DNA of 64,000 bases from Conexivisphaerales archaeon (GTDB lineage Archaea > Thermoproteota > Nitrososphaeria > Conexivisphaerales > DTJL01), in contig JAVYTR010000005.1 in NCBI GenBank assembly GCA_038728585.1, positions 59,063 to 123,062 of the forward strand, written 5' to 3'. The notes beneath the pieces are model-generated. The model worked only from the letters and a program-made list of their open reading frames with translations. It had not been told where the DNA came from and searched no databases. Below are positions 24,461-33,013 of the stretch, piece by piece (the first letter of the stretch is position 1; each line of letters opens with the position of its first letter). The translations under genes were made by a program, and so were the position numbers.

Positions 24461-25577
24461 CCGCTTGGCTGTCTATTGCGGTTAAAGTTGCTTTGTAGCC
24501 AAAAGCGATCAGCTTCTGAACAATTTCGCTTGGGCTGATGGCCTTCTTCCCCAACCTGTCGGCTATGTCTGGGATGCTGTAGTAATAAGGAGGAGAGGGT
24601 AGCTCTTCGTAGGCTCTATTCAGCATCTTCAGATACCTCTTGCTCCATTTCTCTTCTGCTGCCTGCATCATATTGCTCACCAGGTTTCTGTCGAATATCT
24701 CGCCAACCCATACAGGTCCAGCGATGGTAGTGCTCATTCCGCATCTCGGGCATAACTTTGCTTCATCCCATGAATCAAGTGTTAACTCCTTTCTGAAATA
24801 GCATAATCTGCAGTACCTGACATAGCCTATACCATTCATCATCGTGTTGGCATTTTCGATCCCCTTCTCGATTACAAAGTACACACGCATGTAATGCTGG
24901 TCTGAGTGCGCAAATACCACTTTTGCAGCCAAGTCTAGCTGCATGCCCTTTCTTATCACCATCGATGCCAGCAACCTCAACCCTAGCTCTGTGCTGAAGT
25001 CGCATCTGGCAGATGTACCAAAATACCTTCTGAATGCAACATCGTTGTAAAGTCCTTTCAGCGCTGCGGTATCTGTTGCTGTCACAGATAACATTCCGCC
25101 AAACTTCACAGCCTTCAGCGCATCTTCAACGAACCTGACAGGAGAGCCAAAAGGGTCAACATCTATTATGTCAAACCTTTCATCCTTCTCGGTCAGGAAG
25201 AGGTCTGCGTTCTTGTTCGACAGCTCCACAAGCGCCTCTCTGCCATTAAGTCTTGCTGATAACCGGGCAATCCTCAGTCCCTCAACATTCAGGTCATTTC
25301 CATAGGCTCTTTCGATTCCCTTGACTTCGTTCGCAACCCTTACAAGTCTAGCTCCAGCGCCAGTCAATGCTTCCCCGTAAATCGCATTAGGTTTCTTCAT
25401 CGCTCTGTAGGCAAGGATGGAGATATCCCTTACCAGTTTACCTCTAGGGTTGAAGAAGACAGGTTTCTTTGAAGGTGATGCAGAACTCAGGCTGGCCCTT
25501 GGAACCAACAGGCTGGTCTCACCTTCTGTTATCACTGTGTATTCGTGGTCATCATCAGCAGGAAGCTCCGGCTGCAA
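24408..25577 (-). CDS. trm1: tRNA (guanine26-N2)-dimethyltransferase Trm1
   Basis: A 389-residue enzyme that forms m2,2G at position 26 of tRNAs. Landmarks are VFFNPRGKLVRDISILAYRA near residue 40-60, LTGAGARLVRVANEV near 71, the catalytic DVDPFGSP near 139-146 and a zinc-finger pair C..C (YCRLCYF near 257, LCPRCGM near 277). The C-terminal winged-helix part ends in AVEDALSQA. Start ATG 25577 has a TATA-like box on the minus strand (about 25598-25608) at 26 bases. The gene converges with rlmE and overlaps it by 53 bases, so both coding 3' ends use the same DNA in opposite strands. Confidence 0.93.
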   Translation of the reverse strand: MQPELPADDDHEYTVITEGETSLLVPRASLSSASPSKKPVFFNPRGKLVRDISILAYRAMKKPNAIYGEALTGAGARLVRVANEVKGIERAYGNDLNVEGLRIARLSARLNGREALVELSNKNADLFLTEKDERFDIIDVDPFGSPVRFVEDALKAVKFGGMLSVTATDTAALKGLYNDVAFRRYFGTSARCDFSTELGLRLLASMVIRKGMQLDLAAKVVFAHSDQHYMRVYFVIEKGIENANTMMNGIGYVRYCRLCYFRKELTLDSWDEAKLCPRCGMSTTIAGPVWVGEIFDRNLVSNMMQAAEEKWSKRYLKMLNRAYEELPSPPYYYSIPDIADRLGKKAISPSEIVQKLIAFGYKATLTAIDSQAVRTDAPVWAVEDALSQA

Positions 25578-25673
25578 CGCCTGCTATTCCTCCCGCGTTT
25601 AAATAAACAGAAGGAAGTTCTTAAAACAGCATCTCTGAGCAGCCTATGCCGAGTGATTTGACTGAAAGATGGG

Positions 25674-26234
25674 ATGATGATGGTGACTGTCATGGCTGAA
25701 GCAAGGCTAATTCTCATAACAGGCATTCCTGGAGTGGGTAAGACGACGCTTCTGAGCAAGGTTATACTTGAGCTCAGAAAGCGAGGCCTCTCCGTAGGAG
25801 GAGTATACTCCAAGGAAATGAGAGAGGATAAGGTCAGGACAGGGTTTGTGATGACAGACCTACTGACAGGCTTCCAGAAGGAGCTTGCATCTGTCCATGG
25901 GCAGGGGCCAAGGATGGGCAGGTATAGAGTCAACCTGAAGAATCTGGCCGATTTTGGGGCACCAGCTTTGGAATCAGCAATCCAAAACGCTGACATAATA
26001 GTCATAGACGAGGTTGGCCCGATGGAGCTCGTAAGTCCAGAGTTCAGAAGGGCTGTGAAACAGGTGATGGAATGCAGCAAACCTGCTTTGATAGTTATTC
26101 ACCTGAGGATGAGGGACCCGCTTATAGAAGAGATAAAGGGGAGAGGTGATTCGCTGATATTCGAAGTGACGCCAGAGAACAGAAATGAGCTGGCATCAGC
26201 AATTCTCAGGTCTTTAAAGGTAGTTGCTGGATGA
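25674..26234 (+). CDS. THEP1-type nucleoside triphosphatase
   Basis: A 186-residue P-loop NTPase of the nucleotide-dependent THEP1/NTPCR group. Walker A is ITGIPGVGKTTLL near residue 13-25, Walker B is IIVIDEVGPMEL near 103-114, and the ADVGGVYSKEM-like segment GGVYSKEMRED is near 42. Activity on ATP, GTP and other NTPs is known for homologues; the cell role is unclear. Several ATG codons precede the core; ATG 25692 would give the compact form. It overlaps the RNase HII start by 4 bases (ATGA), so they are coupled. Confidence 0.88.
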   Translation: MMMVTVMAEARLILITGIPGVGKTTLLSKVILELRKRGLSVGGVYSKEMREDKVRTGFVMTDLLTGFQKELASVHGQGPRMGRYRVNLKNLADFGAPALESAIQNADIIVIDEVGPMELVSPEFRRAVKQVMECSKPALIVIHLRMRDPLIEEIKGRGDSLIFEVTPENRNELASAILRSLKVVAG

Positions 26235-26908
26235 GCTCAAGGCTGATATGCGGTGTAGATGACGCAGGCAGGGGCTGCATCTTCGGACCCCTCTTCATAG
26301 CTGGAGCAGCGATGACTGAGCAGATAGCGATTGAGCTTCAGGCAGAAGGGGTAAAGGATTCAAAGCTTCTAACACCCCAGCAGAGGGAAAGACTTTTTGA
26401 CATAATCAAGGAGAAGGCTACTCGGTACACAGTATTGCCAATAAACCCAGCCGAGGTGGATGAGTACGTCAGGAGAAGGCAGAAGCATACCAAGCTGAAC
26501 TATTTAGAAGCCATATACATGGCAAGAGCTGTCAACCAGCTTCCAGGTGAAGTTGCATACATAGACGCCTCGGATACAGACGTGAAGTTCTTTGCTTCTC
26601 AGGTACAGGAGAACATCAGAAGGGATGTAAGCATAGTTGCAGTTCATCATGCAGACAGGCTATTCCCTGTGGTCTCAGCAGCCAGCATACTTGCAAAGGT
26701 ATCCAGGGACAGGGAGATTGAGAGGATAAAGCATGAGCTTGGCGATTTTGGCTCAGGCTACCCATCTGATCCAAAGACCATATCTTTCCTGAAGGAATGG
26801 ATGAAGTCAAAGGGGGAGCCTCCCCCATACACCAGGCTGAGCTGGAAGACATGGAAGAAGCTTGTCCAGACAACTCTTAAGATGGATAGAAAAGATACTT
26901 CTGGCTGA
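26231..26908 (+). CDS. rnhB: Ribonuclease HII
   Basis: A 225-residue RNase HII that cuts RNA in RNA-DNA hybrids and at single ribonucleotides. The first motif is GVDDAGRGCIFGPL (D10, D11), where most enzymes have D-E; the Glu-to-Asp change keeps a metal ligand but is unusual. The other acids are D112 (AYIDASD) and D142 (HHADRLFPVVSAASILAKVSRDREI). Length and the C-terminal PYTRLSWKTWKK are normal. It starts inside the stop region of the THEP1 gene and ends 5 bases from the convergent ino1 gene. Confidence 0.93.
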   Translation: MSSRLICGVDDAGRGCIFGPLFIAGAAMTEQIAIELQAEGVKDSKLLTPQQRERLFDIIKEKATRYTVLPINPAEVDEYVRRRQKHTKLNYLEAIYMARAVNQLPGEVAYIDASDTDVKFFASQVQENIRRDVSIVAVHHADRLFPVVSAASILAKVSRDREIERIKHELGDFGSGYPSDPKTISFLKEWMKSKGEPPPYTRLSWKTWKKLVQTTLKMDRKDTSG

Positions 26909-26913
26909 AAATT

Positions 26914-27981
26914 CTACCTTTCTCTCTTGCCTTCGATGAATTGCATGAACCTTTCTTTTGCTTCATCGTAAGGAAGCTGAAGAGGTGGATGCTTGAAGCA
27001 GTAAGAAGAAAGGCTGAGGAGCTGTCCGGCTACACCTCTCTGCAGTGCAATTTTTGTGCCTCTTATAGCATCTATCATAACCCCTCCGCTGTCTGGAGCA
27101 TCGACGACGTGAAGCTTTGCTTCTATAGTCACAGGAGTATTGCCAAAGTACCTTCCCTTCACCCATATGTAGCAGACCTTATCGTTCTTCAGAAAGGGCA
27201 CATAATCGCTCGGGCCTATCCTCGTCGGAACTGGATAAGGTGTCATCGCCCTGACAGCACTTGTCTTGCTTTCTCTTTTATCCGCAAGCCTGCTCTCTTC
27301 GAGCATGTTCAGAAAATCTGTGTCGCCTCCTATGTTCAGCTGATATGTTTCATCTACCTTCACCCCTCTGTCGTGAAGCAGCTTCACTATAGTCTTGTGA
27401 AGCACCGTTGCGCCTATCTGGCTCATCACATCATCCCCAGCAACCGGCAGACCAGCTTTCTCAAACCTGCCGGCCCACTCTTCGTTACTAGCTATAAAGA
27501 CGGGCATCGCGTTTATGAAAGCAACACCAGCCTTCAGAGCCTCCTCAGCATACTTCTGCACAGCCAGCTTGCTCCCGACTGGTAAGTAGTTCACAAGTAT
27601 CTCTGCTCCTGAATCCTTCAGCTCCTTCCAGACCTCAACCTCCTTTCTGTCCGAAACCTTCACTACCTGTGAAAGGTATTTACCTAGTCCATCGAGCAAT
27701 GGACCCCTCTTAACCTCAACCCCCATCGTTTCTACATCACAGAACTTCGGTGTGTTGTTCAGGCCTGAGAAGATGGCTTCTGAAAGGTCCTTTCCGACCT
27801 TCTTTTCATCAACATCGAACGCAGCCACAAATTCTATGTCTGATGGTTTTATACCTGCAAGAGAATATGATATTAATCCGGTTGCATCATCCTCCTTCTT
27901 TCTTGAATAATACCTGGTTCCCTGAATGAGGGCTGAAGCACAGTTACCTACGCCAGCTATTGCAACTTTGACCTTTGGCAT
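26914..27981 (-). CDS. ino1: Myo-inositol-1-phosphate synthase
   Basis: An NAD-dependent synthase of about 355 residues that converts glucose-6-phosphate into inositol-1-phosphate for archaeal phospholipids. Motifs are VAIAGVGNCASALIQG near residue 6-21 (Rossmann loop), NYLPVGSKLA near 132, GDDVMSQIGATVLHKTI near 189 and SNIG-like QLNIGGDTDFLNM near 216. The frame also allows ATG 27996, but a TATA-like element (minus strand about 28006-28016) gives the usual spacing for ATG 27981 and the family begins at MPKVKVAI. Its neighbour uppS also serves lipid metabolism. Confidence 0.92.
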   Translation of the reverse strand: MPKVKVAIAGVGNCASALIQGTRYYSRKKEDDATGLISYSLAGIKPSDIEFVAAFDVDEKKVGKDLSEAIFSGLNNTPKFCDVETMGVEVKRGPLLDGLGKYLSQVVKVSDRKEVEVWKELKDSGAEILVNYLPVGSKLAVQKYAEEALKAGVAFINAMPVFIASNEEWAGRFEKAGLPVAGDDVMSQIGATVLHKTIVKLLHDRGVKVDETYQLNIGGDTDFLNMLEESRLADKRESKTSAVRAMTPYPVPTRIGPSDYVPFLKNDKVCYIWVKGRYFGNTPVTIEAKLHVVDAPDSGGVMIDAIRGTKIALQRGVAGQLLSLSSYCFKHPPLQLPYDEAKERFMQFIEGKRER

Positions 27982-28039
27982 GAGTTTTATAGCCATAAAA
28001 CAGGTGCTTTAAAACGTTGCTTTTACCAGTAATCAAAAA

Positions 28040-28726
28040 TCAGGACGACTGAGTCTTGTCTTGCATTATCCTCACTATCTTTGCATAATATGTCCCATGG
28101 TCTCCAGCCCTGTTTGTGAATCCCCAGTCTGATGGCTTCTGAGGATTGTACTTCACAAAGTTCTTTCCGGGGTCAGAATCCAGCAGAGTGTAGAAGTACA
28201 AATCACTGCCGTCTGAATCTCCTATATGAACAAACGCTCCAAGGTGATATTTGTCATCGCTCTTCGATAAATACAGAGGTGCAGGTGCTTCGTCTGCAAG
28301 CAGCCTGTAGCTGCTGAGCTTGAGCAGGCTCACCACATCCCCAAGCTGAAACCTCTGCGTCAGTTCAGAGAGACCTAACACTCTTCCTATCGCCTTCTTG
28401 AAAACCTCTGGTACTTCCTTTATCAGCAGAATCGGAGAATAAAGATATCGGGGGTCGAACGCTTCTGGCGAAAAAGTGACCTCTTCGGCCTCTTCATCCA
28501 CTTTGTATCTGAGAAACTGGTCTATCTTATCTGATAATGCATAAAAGAAGACTGGTGCATCGCCTATCTGCTCAGAGTGGACTGCAAGGGCATATTTTGG
28601 CTGCGATTTATCTATACTTATCCCGAATACAGGCCTTGGAACCCTTTCGAACGCGCATGCTAACCTTCCAAGCTCGACTATAGATGACAGCTCTGCAAAG
28701 ATCGGCTCTCCCTTGGCTTTTGGCAT
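28040..28726 (-). CDS. Conserved hypothetical protein
   Basis: I do not recognise this 228-residue protein. It is acidic, soluble, with no membrane helices and no cysteine pairs. It has two parts of similar style: an N-terminal section (residues 1-110) with FFYALSDKIDQFLRYKV and a C-terminal one with LYFYTLLDSDPGKNFVKYNP, so an internal duplication is possible. A strong TATA (gtttatatatgc on the minus strand, about 28745-28757) lies 25 bases before ATG 28726, so it is truly expressed as a leaderless unit. It sits between ino1 and the uppS operon. No function can be given. Confidence 0.7.
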   Translation of the reverse strand: MPKAKGEPIFAELSSIVELGRLACAFERVPRPVFGISIDKSQPKYALAVHSEQIGDAPVFFYALSDKIDQFLRYKVDEEAEEVTFSPEAFDPRYLYSPILLIKEVPEVFKKAIGRVLGLSELTQRFQLGDVVSLLKLSSYRLLADEAPAPLYLSKSDDKYHLGAFVHIGDSDGSDLYFYTLLDSDPGKNFVKYNPQKPSDWGFTNRAGDHGTYYAKIVRIMQDKTQSS

Positions 28727-28826
28727 GCTTCGATGTTTAACGATTGCATATATAAACCGTTTTTAACTTCAGCTGAATGAATCTGATTACCTGATTGTCT
28801 GGCTAACTAATTACCTGATTATTCAA

Positions 28827-29627
28827 TTATCTTCCAAAACGCCTCTGCCTGTTCTGGTAAGTCCTTATTGCCCTGAGAAAATCCAGCTTCCTGAATCCAG
28901 GCCAGTAAACATCCAGAAAGACCAGCTCGCTATAGGCTGATTGCCACAGCAGGAAGCCACTCAGCCTGACTTCGCCTGATGTCCTTATTATCAGGTCAGG
29001 GTCAGGTTCAGGCAGAAACGATGTGAAGAGGTAGCTTGAAAATTTCTTTTCATCTATATCGAGCGGGTCAAGCTCTCCCCTTGATACTTCCTCAGCTATT
29101 CTTCTCACTGCATGCAGTATCTCCATCCTTCCTCCATAGGCTATCGCAAAATTTAGGTAAAGGTCGCTGTAATTAGCTGACTCTTCTTCGAGCTTCAGCA
29201 GCCTGCTCCTAACTCCTTCTGGGAGTATCTGTATATTTCCCATAGCTTTTACATGAACCTTATGCTTGTGAACATACCGTCCCTGTATCAGCTTCTCCAG
29301 CTTATTCTCTATTATCTCAAATATCTTCCTCAGCTCGTCAGGGTCTCTGCTCAGGTTTTCTGTTGACAGCACATATAGCGTCAGTGACTGGATCTTGTAT
29401 TCAAGGCACCATTCGAGCAAATTCTCTACCCTGTCGGCCCCTAAAGCATGACCCATCCATTCAGGGTAGTCTCGCTCCTGAGCCCACCTTCTGTTCCCGT
29501 CTAGAATAACTCCAATATGCTTTGGCATGTTCCCCTTCTTTATCTGGCTCTCTAGGAGCTTTGTGTATACTCTGTATACTCCAAGGTAATGCAGAGTTGT
29601 GCGGAGTATGCCATCATTCCTTTTCAT
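28827..29627 (-). CDS. uppS: Cis-prenyltransferase (undecaprenyl-diphosphate synthase family)
   Basis: A 266-residue UppS-family enzyme that adds isoprene units in cis to make the long polyprenyl carrier for glycan transfer. Motifs are GVILDGNRRWAQE near residue 39 (catalytic Asp and Asn), LYVLSTENLSRDPDEL near 82-97, YGGRMEILHA near 167, DLIIRTSGEVRLSGFLLWQSAYSELVFLDVYWPGF near 205-240 and the tail TYQNRQRRFG. Archaea use the dolichol-type carrier for N-glycosylation. The gene overlaps the preceding DUF373 gene by 14 bases, so they are coupled. Confidence 0.93.
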   Translation of the reverse strand: MKRNDGILRTTLHYLGVYRVYTKLLESQIKKGNMPKHIGVILDGNRRWAQERDYPEWMGHALGADRVENLLEWCLEYKIQSLTLYVLSTENLSRDPDELRKIFEIIENKLEKLIQGRYVHKHKVHVKAMGNIQILPEGVRSRLLKLEEESANYSDLYLNFAIAYGGRMEILHAVRRIAEEVSRGELDPLDIDEKKFSSYLFTSFLPEPDPDLIIRTSGEVRLSGFLLWQSAYSELVFLDVYWPGFRKLDFLRAIRTYQNRQRRFGR

Positions 29628-30729
29628 GAGCTGACACTCGTCTGCTCTGGATTACCTGGTAAAAGAGGTATACAAGGACAAGCACAACAGCCAAACCTGC
29701 AAGCAGCAAGGAGACTATAGGCACAGCCGAGCCTTTCGGGTTTTCGAAGAGAGCTGCCAGTGCCAGGACAGGTGTGTACATGAGAACCAGGGCTGCCATT
29801 GCTATCAGGTCCCTTGCCACCTTGGTGCTTCTCTGCATACCATGGTAAACAGCATCAACAACAATATTGACTCCTATCGCAACCCAGAAGAGTATGAGAG
29901 AGCTCTGAATAAAGGTACCCACAAAAAGACCAAGATACTGATACACCAAGGAAGGATTAACACTCAGCAGCCTCCACTGTGTAAGAGAGGTCATTGCGTT
30001 GTAGCCCTGCACCACTGCAACTATCCCTATTATGACTGAAGCCAGAAAGGCGAAGAACCTTGCCATAAAGAAGGTTCTCCTTCTTGCCTGGCCAAGCATA
30101 GTGTCGAATCCAAAACCTCTTATCAAGAAGATCCCTCCGACCACAAACGCAAAGATGTACAGAAAGTCCTGGTAAAGTTGCAAAGAAGCAAATATTCCGT
30201 ACAGAAGAAGCAGAAGGCCTGGTATTCCCAGTACATACCTTGAATATTTTGGCTCGTATATCAGCATCTTGAGGTATCTGCCAAGAACCTCATAGCTCTC
30301 TTCAACGCTCGCACTATGCTTGATAACTATCCTTCTTGTGCTGAGTATAGGGGCAACACCATGAAGTATCGGCACAATCTTTTCATCCTCTATACCGTCT
30401 GATACAAGAACTATCCCCTCAGGGTTTATTGCACCAACGATCTGCTTTGCCTGCCTGAGCATCTTCTGGTCTGCTTCAAACCCTCCCTCCTTTGTCCCAG
30501 AAAGCAAAGCTACTTCGCATTCATACCCCTTTTCTCTGAGCTTGTCACATTCGCCTACAGCAGCGTATATTGCGTTTGCATCTGCTTCTTCCGGGTCAGC
30601 AAGCATCAGCTTCATACCAGCCTCTAGGCACTTCTCTCTTCCCACTACAGGTGTCTCGACACCTGCCTTTGTGCCCAAATCGTCATCCCTGTCCACGTTC
30701 AGGACCAGGATCCTTCTGCCTGCTGACAA
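29614..30729 (-). CDS. DUF373 family membrane protein
   Basis: A 371-residue archaeal DUF373 protein. The N-terminal soluble half starts RRILVLNVDRDDDLGTKAGVETPVVGREKCLEAG and carries VLVSDGIEDEKIVPIL near 115, a nucleotide-binding-like alpha/beta layout. From residue about 165 there are six or so membrane helices. Function is unknown in all archaea. The start is TTG 30729 with a TATA-like acttatattacc on the minus strand at 28 bases. It overlaps uppS, and this neighbour pairing could mean a role in lipid or glycan handling; that is inference. Confidence 0.85.
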   Translation of the reverse strand: MSAGRRILVLNVDRDDDLGTKAGVETPVVGREKCLEAGMKLMLADPEEADANAIYAAVGECDKLREKGYECEVALLSGTKEGGFEADQKMLRQAKQIVGAINPEGIVLVSDGIEDEKIVPILHGVAPILSTRRIVIKHSASVEESYEVLGRYLKMLIYEPKYSRYVLGIPGLLLLLYGIFASLQLYQDFLYIFAFVVGGIFLIRGFGFDTMLGQARRRTFFMARFFAFLASVIIGIVAVVQGYNAMTSLTQWRLLSVNPSLVYQYLGLFVGTFIQSSLILFWVAIGVNIVVDAVYHGMQRSTKVARDLIAMAALVLMYTPVLALAALFENPKGSAVPIVSLLLAGLAVVLVLVYLFYQVIQSRRVSAHEKE

Positions 30730-30773
30730 ATCAGTATGAGATTCAAAAGCCGGTAATATAAGTAATTCTGGTA

Positions 30774-31625
30774 CTACTTCACGTTATCTTCATCGTAAAG
30801 CAGTTTCAGGTCGTTCAGGCTCAGTGCCTCTCCCCTCTGGAACTTCTCCATCGCTTCCCTCTTTGCCTTTTCCAAAGCTTCCCTGTTCATAGTTAGTCTT
30901 GTCTCGAGTCTGTGTGCCTGCTCTTCTTTCCTACTCTTCTCTATCTCATTTCTCATTTCATTCAGCTTGGAATCTATCTCGCTATACCTCTTCTCGAGCT
31001 CAGCTATGTCCTGTTCCAGTCCTTCTACCTCCCCGTATACCTGTCTCCCTGCCTTTGTGTACTCCTCTATCTTCTGTCTCTTCTCCTGCATCATCTTGAT
31101 CGTTTCCTGCCTGTCAGCCTTTATGTCGAAGAGTGCTGCCGATTTCTCATCCAGCTCTCTGTCAAGCTTATTTGCCTGGTCCTTCAATTCGTATGCTTTC
31201 TTCCAGACAGAAAGCATCTCAGCCATCTCCTTCATCTTCTCAAGCATTCTCTTTTCTTCTTCTTTCCCCAAAGGCTCTGTCTGAACCTTCCATTCGATCC
31301 TCTTCAGCTCCTTCTTCAGTTCTTCACCGTTCCCCTTCAGCACAGGCCTCATCTGTTCCAGCTGATTGTAGGCTTCTTTGTACCTCTGCTTTGCCCTCTT
31401 TATCTCTTCAACCAAGCTCTTCTTGTCGTCGTTCAGGCTGTTCAGCTTTTCTCTGAGCATCTTGTACTGCTGCCTTTCATCCTCGAGTTTGGAAGCAAGC
31501 TGGTCAAGCTCTTCAAGCAGCTCTGCCTTCCTTGTCCTTATCTTCTTCAGCTGCTCAACTATCCCTCTTCTCTGCTCGAAGAGTTGAGATATGGCTTTCT
31601 TCTTATCTGCTTCTGCCTCTACCAT
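30774..31625 (-). CDS. Archaeal coiled-coil protein (COG1340 type)
   Basis: A protein of about 283 residues that is almost entirely charged heptad coiled coil, with long runs of K, E, R and Q and the phrase AISQLFEQRRGIVEQLKKIRTRKAELLEELDQL near the start. The C-terminal tail is not coiled: FQRGEALSLNDLKLLYDED. This is the widespread uncharacterised archaeal coiled-coil family. I place the start at ATG 31625, 28 bases after the TATA-like ccttatatcatacc, rather than at TTG 31643. Because low-complexity coiled coils produce long antisense frames, the rightward frame in the same place is ignored. Confidence 0.85.
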   Translation of the reverse strand: MVEAEADKKKAISQLFEQRRGIVEQLKKIRTRKAELLEELDQLASKLEDERQQYKMLREKLNSLNDDKKSLVEEIKRAKQRYKEAYNQLEQMRPVLKGNGEELKKELKRIEWKVQTEPLGKEEEKRMLEKMKEMAEMLSVWKKAYELKDQANKLDRELDEKSAALFDIKADRQETIKMMQEKRQKIEEYTKAGRQVYGEVEGLEQDIAELEKRYSEIDSKLNEMRNEIEKSRKEEQAHRLETRLTMNREALEKAKREAMEKFQRGEALSLNDLKLLYDEDNVK

Positions 31626-31685
31626 TATCGGCACCCGGTCCAAAAAGGTATGATATAAGGTGATTAATTAAATCTTGAAGAACGC

Positions 31686-32381
31686 TCAGGGAGAACAGTT
31701 AGGCTGATAGGTAGCTGGGTTGTAGGTGCAGAAGGTCCAGGCATAGCTCGAACCGCTCGAGACGATTATATCGTCAGCTCCAACATTTGCCATCTGCCAT
31801 GAGCCGTTGTATGTCCACAGGAACCAGCTTGCAGTCTGGTTGTTCTCAACCCCGGCAATCCCTGTCACGAAATGCTCGCCGAACGAAGGATAGTAGATTG
31901 CATCGATTTTGCCGTTTAGAGCCACAAGAGTTGCTATGTAAAGGTTCCAGCCCGGCTGGTATGTTACGTTGTACCATATCCTTGTACCGTTCCCAAACTC
32001 AACCAGTATATCAGCCTTCGGCAGCTCAGCTACTGAGGCGTAAAGCCTCTGGTACTCTTTCCACAGAAGAGGCAGCTCTTGGCTTATGTTTGCATATGCC
32101 TGGCTGCTGGTATTCAGCTGTGAAGCAGAATTGGCAAGAAGCAGCAGAGTCTTGTTATAATAGCCAAGCAGGGCTGTATAGTTCGAGTTCAGATTCTGCA
32201 GGCTCTTCTGAAGGCTCTGGCTCTGCTGTACCAAACTGGCATAGTTACCTTCTTCTGAACTGTACTTCGTATAGTAAAGGGCAGCAACGCTTCCAGCTAT
32301 AACAAGCATAGCAAGAAGTATCGCTGCAACACCGTAGAAAAGTGATGCTGAGAATTTCCTGCCTTCGCTCATCTTCATCAC
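31686..32381 (-). CDS. Membrane-anchored DUF4430 (transcobalamin-like) protein
   Basis: A 231-residue exported protein. An N-terminal membrane helix (about residues 13-37) is followed by a Gln/Ser/Leu coiled-coil spacer (45-105). Its last 110 residues look like DUF4430: DILVEFGNGTRIWYNVTYQPGWNLYIA and SWFLWTYNGSWQMANVGADDIIVSSGSSYAWTFCTY. DUF4430 is the fold of the transcobalamin beta domain. It overlaps by 4 bases with the ECF S-component gene upstream, so both are co-translated. The likely role is to present a vitamin to the carrier outside the membrane. This is inference from fold and context; the vitamin is unknown. Confidence 0.8.
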   Translation of the reverse strand: MMKMSEGRKFSASLFYGVAAILLAMLVIAGSVAALYYTKYSSEEGNYASLVQQSQSLQKSLQNLNSNYTALLGYYNKTLLLLANSASQLNTSSQAYANISQELPLLWKEYQRLYASVAELPKADILVEFGNGTRIWYNVTYQPGWNLYIATLVALNGKIDAIYYPSFGEHFVTGIAGVENNQTASWFLWTYNGSWQMANVGADDIIVSSGSSYAWTFCTYNPATYQPNCSP

Positions 32382-32947
32382 CTCGCAACATTTTCGACGT
32401 TCAATTTCATCCCGTTCATTCTATCCAGCCTTGCCACTCCCTTTATGACCGCAGGGGATATCATGCCAAAGACAAAATTGCTCAATTCATGCGGAACCAT
32501 GAAAGGTACTCCTATGAGTTCAGTTGCCATGAGTTCCTTAACGTTCAGTGAAGTACCGAATCCTATCAACGCAGTTCCGAAGTTGGTCCAGACATCCCAG
32601 GCAAATGTGCATAAAGCCAGAACAGCTCCAAAGACCGGGTTGAAAAAGTCATCCCCCTTCCATATCTTTGCAGCCCGACTTCCTGCAAAGGCGTAAATGA
32701 CTTCTCCGGATATGAGAAATGGGATGATTGCTCCTCCAAAACCTAGCGGATTGAACGAGCTCCATATCAGCTCTGAAAGAATCCCTACTGCTGCGCCGAA
32801 CCTGAATCCGTAAAGAAATGCAGCTACGAAGACCATAAAGTCTACAAGCTTGACGTTGTAAATCCAAGAAAGAAGATAATCCGAGCCTACCGTCAGCGCA
32901 ACGAACGCTGACAGCCTTGCAACATAAGTTGCTCTGCTTGCTTGCAT
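32378..32947 (-). CDS. ECF transporter substrate-binding (S) component-like membrane protein
   Basis: A protein of about 189 residues with six or so hydrophobic helices in the pattern of vitamin S components: ATYVARLSAFVALTVGSDYLLSW, FMVFVAAFLYGFRFGAAVGILSELIWSSFNPLGFGG and a C-terminal FVFGMISPAVIKG. The frame allows ATG 32965, but the TATA box would then be 7 bases away; ATG 32947 is 26 bases from it and is preferred. The energising ECF ATPases and T component are not in the window. With the DUF4430 partner it resembles cobalamin-type uptake pairs. Confidence 0.78.
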   Translation of the reverse strand: MQASRATYVARLSAFVALTVGSDYLLSWIYNVKLVDFMVFVAAFLYGFRFGAAVGILSELIWSSFNPLGFGGAIIPFLISGEVIYAFAGSRAAKIWKGDDFFNPVFGAVLALCTFAWDVWTNFGTALIGFGTSLNVKELMATELIGVPFMVPHELSNFVFGMISPAVIKGVARLDRMNGMKLNVENVAR

Positions 32948-32965
32948 GCAGGCTGGATAATCCAT

Positions 32966-32978
32966 CCATTATATAAAC
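32966..32978. promoter_or_regulatory. Divergent TATA region of the vitamin-uptake and DUF4443 genes
   Basis: The block ttatataaactta lies in the divergent gap. Read leftward it is about 26 bases before ATG 32947. Read rightward it lies about 42 bases before TTG 33014, and a second weaker TATA (tttatattg, about 33006-33014) may serve a later start at TTG 33059. The two genes may be co-regulated. Confidence 0.45.
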
Positions 32979-33013
32979 TTAAAACCCCAAACTTTCTTCG
33001 CCTAACGTTTATA

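Noticed and set aside
25532..26080. 182-codon leftward frame
   Set aside because: It lies antisense to the THEP1 NTPase gene, which has a full set of P-loop motifs.
26941..27585. 214-codon rightward frame
   Set aside because: Antisense to ino1, which has clear family motifs; no own motif and odd composition.
30912..31658. 248-codon rightward frame rich in Leu, Phe and Cys
   Set aside because: It is the antisense of the coiled-coil gene; Lys and Glu codons read backward give Leu and Phe runs.
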